Assembly (NCBI RefSeq): GCF_025403485.1
Contig: NZ_CP099966.1
Location: forward strand, 4,772,501 to 4,836,500
Reading direction: 5' to 3'
Length of the DNA: 64,000 nt
DNA from: Chryseobacterium paludis
GTDB taxonomy: Bacteria > Bacteroidota > Bacteroidia > Flavobacteriales > Weeksellaceae
The notes beneath the pieces are model-generated. The model was not told the DNA's origin. It worked only from the letters and a program-made list of their open reading frames with translations, and did not search any database. Made by a program: the position numbers and the translations under genes. Within the stretch, counting starts at the first letter, position 1. The number at the start of each line of letters is the position of its first letter. Below, piece by piece: positions 62,805-64,000 of the stretch.

Positions 62805-63341
62805 TTAGTTTCCTGTTACTACTTTAGCAAAACGAATTACTTTATCACCTAAAGTATAACCTGTTTCGATAACGTCTACGATTTTACCTTTTAGATCATC
62901 AGATGGAGCAGGAATTTGAGTAATTGCTTCGTGAAGATCTACATTAAAAGAATCTCCGGCTCTTACCTCCATTGTTTTCAATCCTTTTTCGGTTAATTTA
63001 TTCTTGAATTTCTGATAAATAAGTTCAACACCTTGTAAGTCTGTAGGATTTCCATTTTTGGCGATTTCTTTTAAAGCTCTTTCAAAGTCATCCAGTACTC
63101 CAAGCATAGAAACCATCATGTCCTGATTAGCATATTGGAAGAACTCCATTTTTTCTTTAGAAGTTCTCTTTTTATAATTTTCAAATTCAGCATAAAGACG
63201 AATATAACGGTCTTTTTCCTCTGCCAAAAGTTCTTCTGCGGTTGGAGTATTTGTCACATTTTCTTCAGAAATATTTTCATTCTGAATGTTGTCTTCTTGT
63301 TGCTTATTGATGTTTTCTTCGTTGATATCCTGATTTTCCAT
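62805..63341 (-). CDS. grpE: Nucleotide exchange factor GrpE
   Basis: A 178-residue protein from ATG 63341; a TTG two codons upstream is the only alternative. Acidic disordered N-terminus, a long coiled coil (ELLAEEKDRYIRLYAEFENY, KKRTSKEKMEFFQYANQD) and a beta domain (PTDLQGVELIYQKFKNKLTE, DLHEAITQIPAPSDDLKGKI). It releases ADP from DnaK. It is 96 bases upstream of dnaJ, likely one operon. Confidence 0.94.
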   Translation of the reverse strand: MENQDINEENINKQQEDNIQNENISEENVTNTPTAEELLAEEKDRYIRLYAEFENYKKRTSKEKMEFFQYANQDMMVSMLGVLDDFERALKEIAKNGNPTDLQGVELIYQKFKNKLTEKGLKTMEVRAGDSFNVDLHEAITQIPAPSDDLKGKIVDVIETGYTLGDKVIRFAKVVTGN

Positions 63342-63416
63342 ATTCAATAACTATTTTACAGAGATGTTTGTCAAAGATTCTGCCAAATAGTAAATATGGA
63401 CATTAAGGCAGAAAAA

Positions 63417-64000
63417 TTATTCTCCAGAAAATGTCTGATACAGTAAGTAAAGATTTAAAATAATAATGATGATTGAAATAAACCATACACAAACTTTCAT
63501 CATTGGTTTATTTACGAATTGTCCCATTTTAGCTTTGTCATTCGTGAACATAACCAGCGGGACCACAGCAAAGCTGAGCTGCATGGATAAGATGACCTGA
63601 CTTAATACCAACAGATCTGTTGTTCCTTTTTCACCATACAAAATGGCGACGATTAAAGCGGGAATCACAGCAATAAGTCTTGTTATTAATCTTCGTAACC
63701 AAGGTTTTAATCTGATATTTAAGAAACCCTCCATGACGATTTGTCCTGCCAGAGTACCTGTTAATGTTGAATTTTGACCGGAAGCCAGTAATGCTATTGC
63801 AAAAGCTATACTTGCCATAGAAGCTCCCAAAATTGGGGTTAACATTTTGTAGGCATCATGAATATCTGCAACATGTTTATTTCCTGTTATATGAAAGGTC
63901 GCTGCGGCTAAAATAAGAATAGCAGCATTAATAAAAAAAGCAAGCATTAAAGAAACTGTACTATCCAGAGTAGCAAATTTTATAGCCTCTTTTTTTCCTT
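63417..64000 (-). CDS. mntH: Nramp family divalent metal transporter, 5' end outside window
   Basis: The frame enters from the right edge (KEKKEAIKFATLDSTVSLML) and ends at 63417, giving about 193 residues, the C-terminal half. Motifs LAFFINAAILILAAATFH, ASMASIAFAIALLASGQNST, LAGQIVMEGFLNIRLKPWLR and VMFTNDKAKMGQFVNKPMM are typical of MntH-type Nramp proteins. The N-terminal half with the DPGN motif lies beyond the window. It imports Mn(II) or Fe(II) with protons. An internal ATG at 63947 is not the true start. Confidence 0.9.
   Translation of the reverse strand, partial: GKKEAIKFATLDSTVSLMLAFFINAAILILAAATFHITGNKHVADIHDAYKMLTPILGASMASIAFAIALLASGQNSTLTGTLAGQIVMEGFLNIRLKPWLRRLITRLIAVIPALIVAILYGEKGTTDLLVLSQVILSMQLSFAVVPLVMFTNDKAKMGQFVNKPMMKVCVWFISIIIIILNLYLLYQTFSGE

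Noticed and set aside
1-64000. CRISPR array, tRNA or rRNA genes
   Set aside because: No regularly spaced direct repeats, cloverleaf or rRNA signatures were seen while reading the window.

Overview
The window reads as chromosomal DNA of a flavobacterium, most likely Chryseobacterium or a close relative in the Weeksellaceae. The pointers are a type IX secretion (T9SS) type A sorting domain, DUF6443/RHS proteins, two DUF5686 proteins, the DUF1599/BT_3928/triose-phosphate isomerase neighbourhood, Bacteroidetes-type TAnnTTTG promoter boxes and AT-rich intergenic DNA. The species call is by protein resemblance only; no search was run. No rRNA, tRNA or CRISPR array was seen.

Region 1 (1-17.1 kb) is accessory. 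Two LysM proteins (one running off the left edge and carrying a DUF4280/PAAR-like domain) lie on the minus strand. Diverging from them is a tight four-gene operon with a clear Bacteroidetes promoter: a T9SS-sorted repeat protein, a large secreted YD-type protein, a secreted DUF6443/RHS protein ending in an HExxH metallopeptidase-like tip, and a small secreted protein in the position of an immunity factor. From about 11.2 to 17 kb follows an AT-rich graveyard: a gene with a lost start codon, a frameshifted gene, orphan small genes, an RHS fragment, a decayed transposase-like remnant, and the C-terminal stub of a REP-associated tyrosine transposase lying between two inverted REP sequences, one of which has replaced the end of a neighbouring gene. 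An XRE regulator and a lipoprotein close the region.

Region 2 (17.1-44.8 kb) is mostly core genome: a CPA2 antiporter, a LytTR two-component pair, alanine dehydrogenase, tsaE, dnaG, clpP, a phytase-like lipoprotein, tpiA, an S9 peptidase, a TerB-like protein, BT_3928 protein, DUF1599, folP, an M28 peptidase, tandem DUF5686 proteins and alaS. Intergenic gaps hold several different palindromic MITE-like repeats and a dispersed ~100-bp repeat present twice.

Region 3 (44.9-47.5 kb) is a compact stress locus: ECF sigma factor, zinc-finger anti-sigma factor, DUF417 (RclC-like) membrane protein and a fused MsrA-MsrB, with a perfect inverted repeat over the promoter of the last two. It looks like a hypochlorite or oxidative-stress response unit.

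Region 4 (47.5-64 kb) holds a tandem pair of paralogous membrane proteins, an L,D-transpeptidase-like gene broken at a poly-A tract, an ABC exporter, an unusual AAA ATPase with altered Walker motifs, an FAD oxidoreductase, prfB without the programmed frameshift, a DedA protein, a lipoprotein esterase, a Crp regulator with a TPR protein, DUF808, an acyltransferase, dnaJ-grpE and the 3' part of an Nramp metal transporter running off the right edge.
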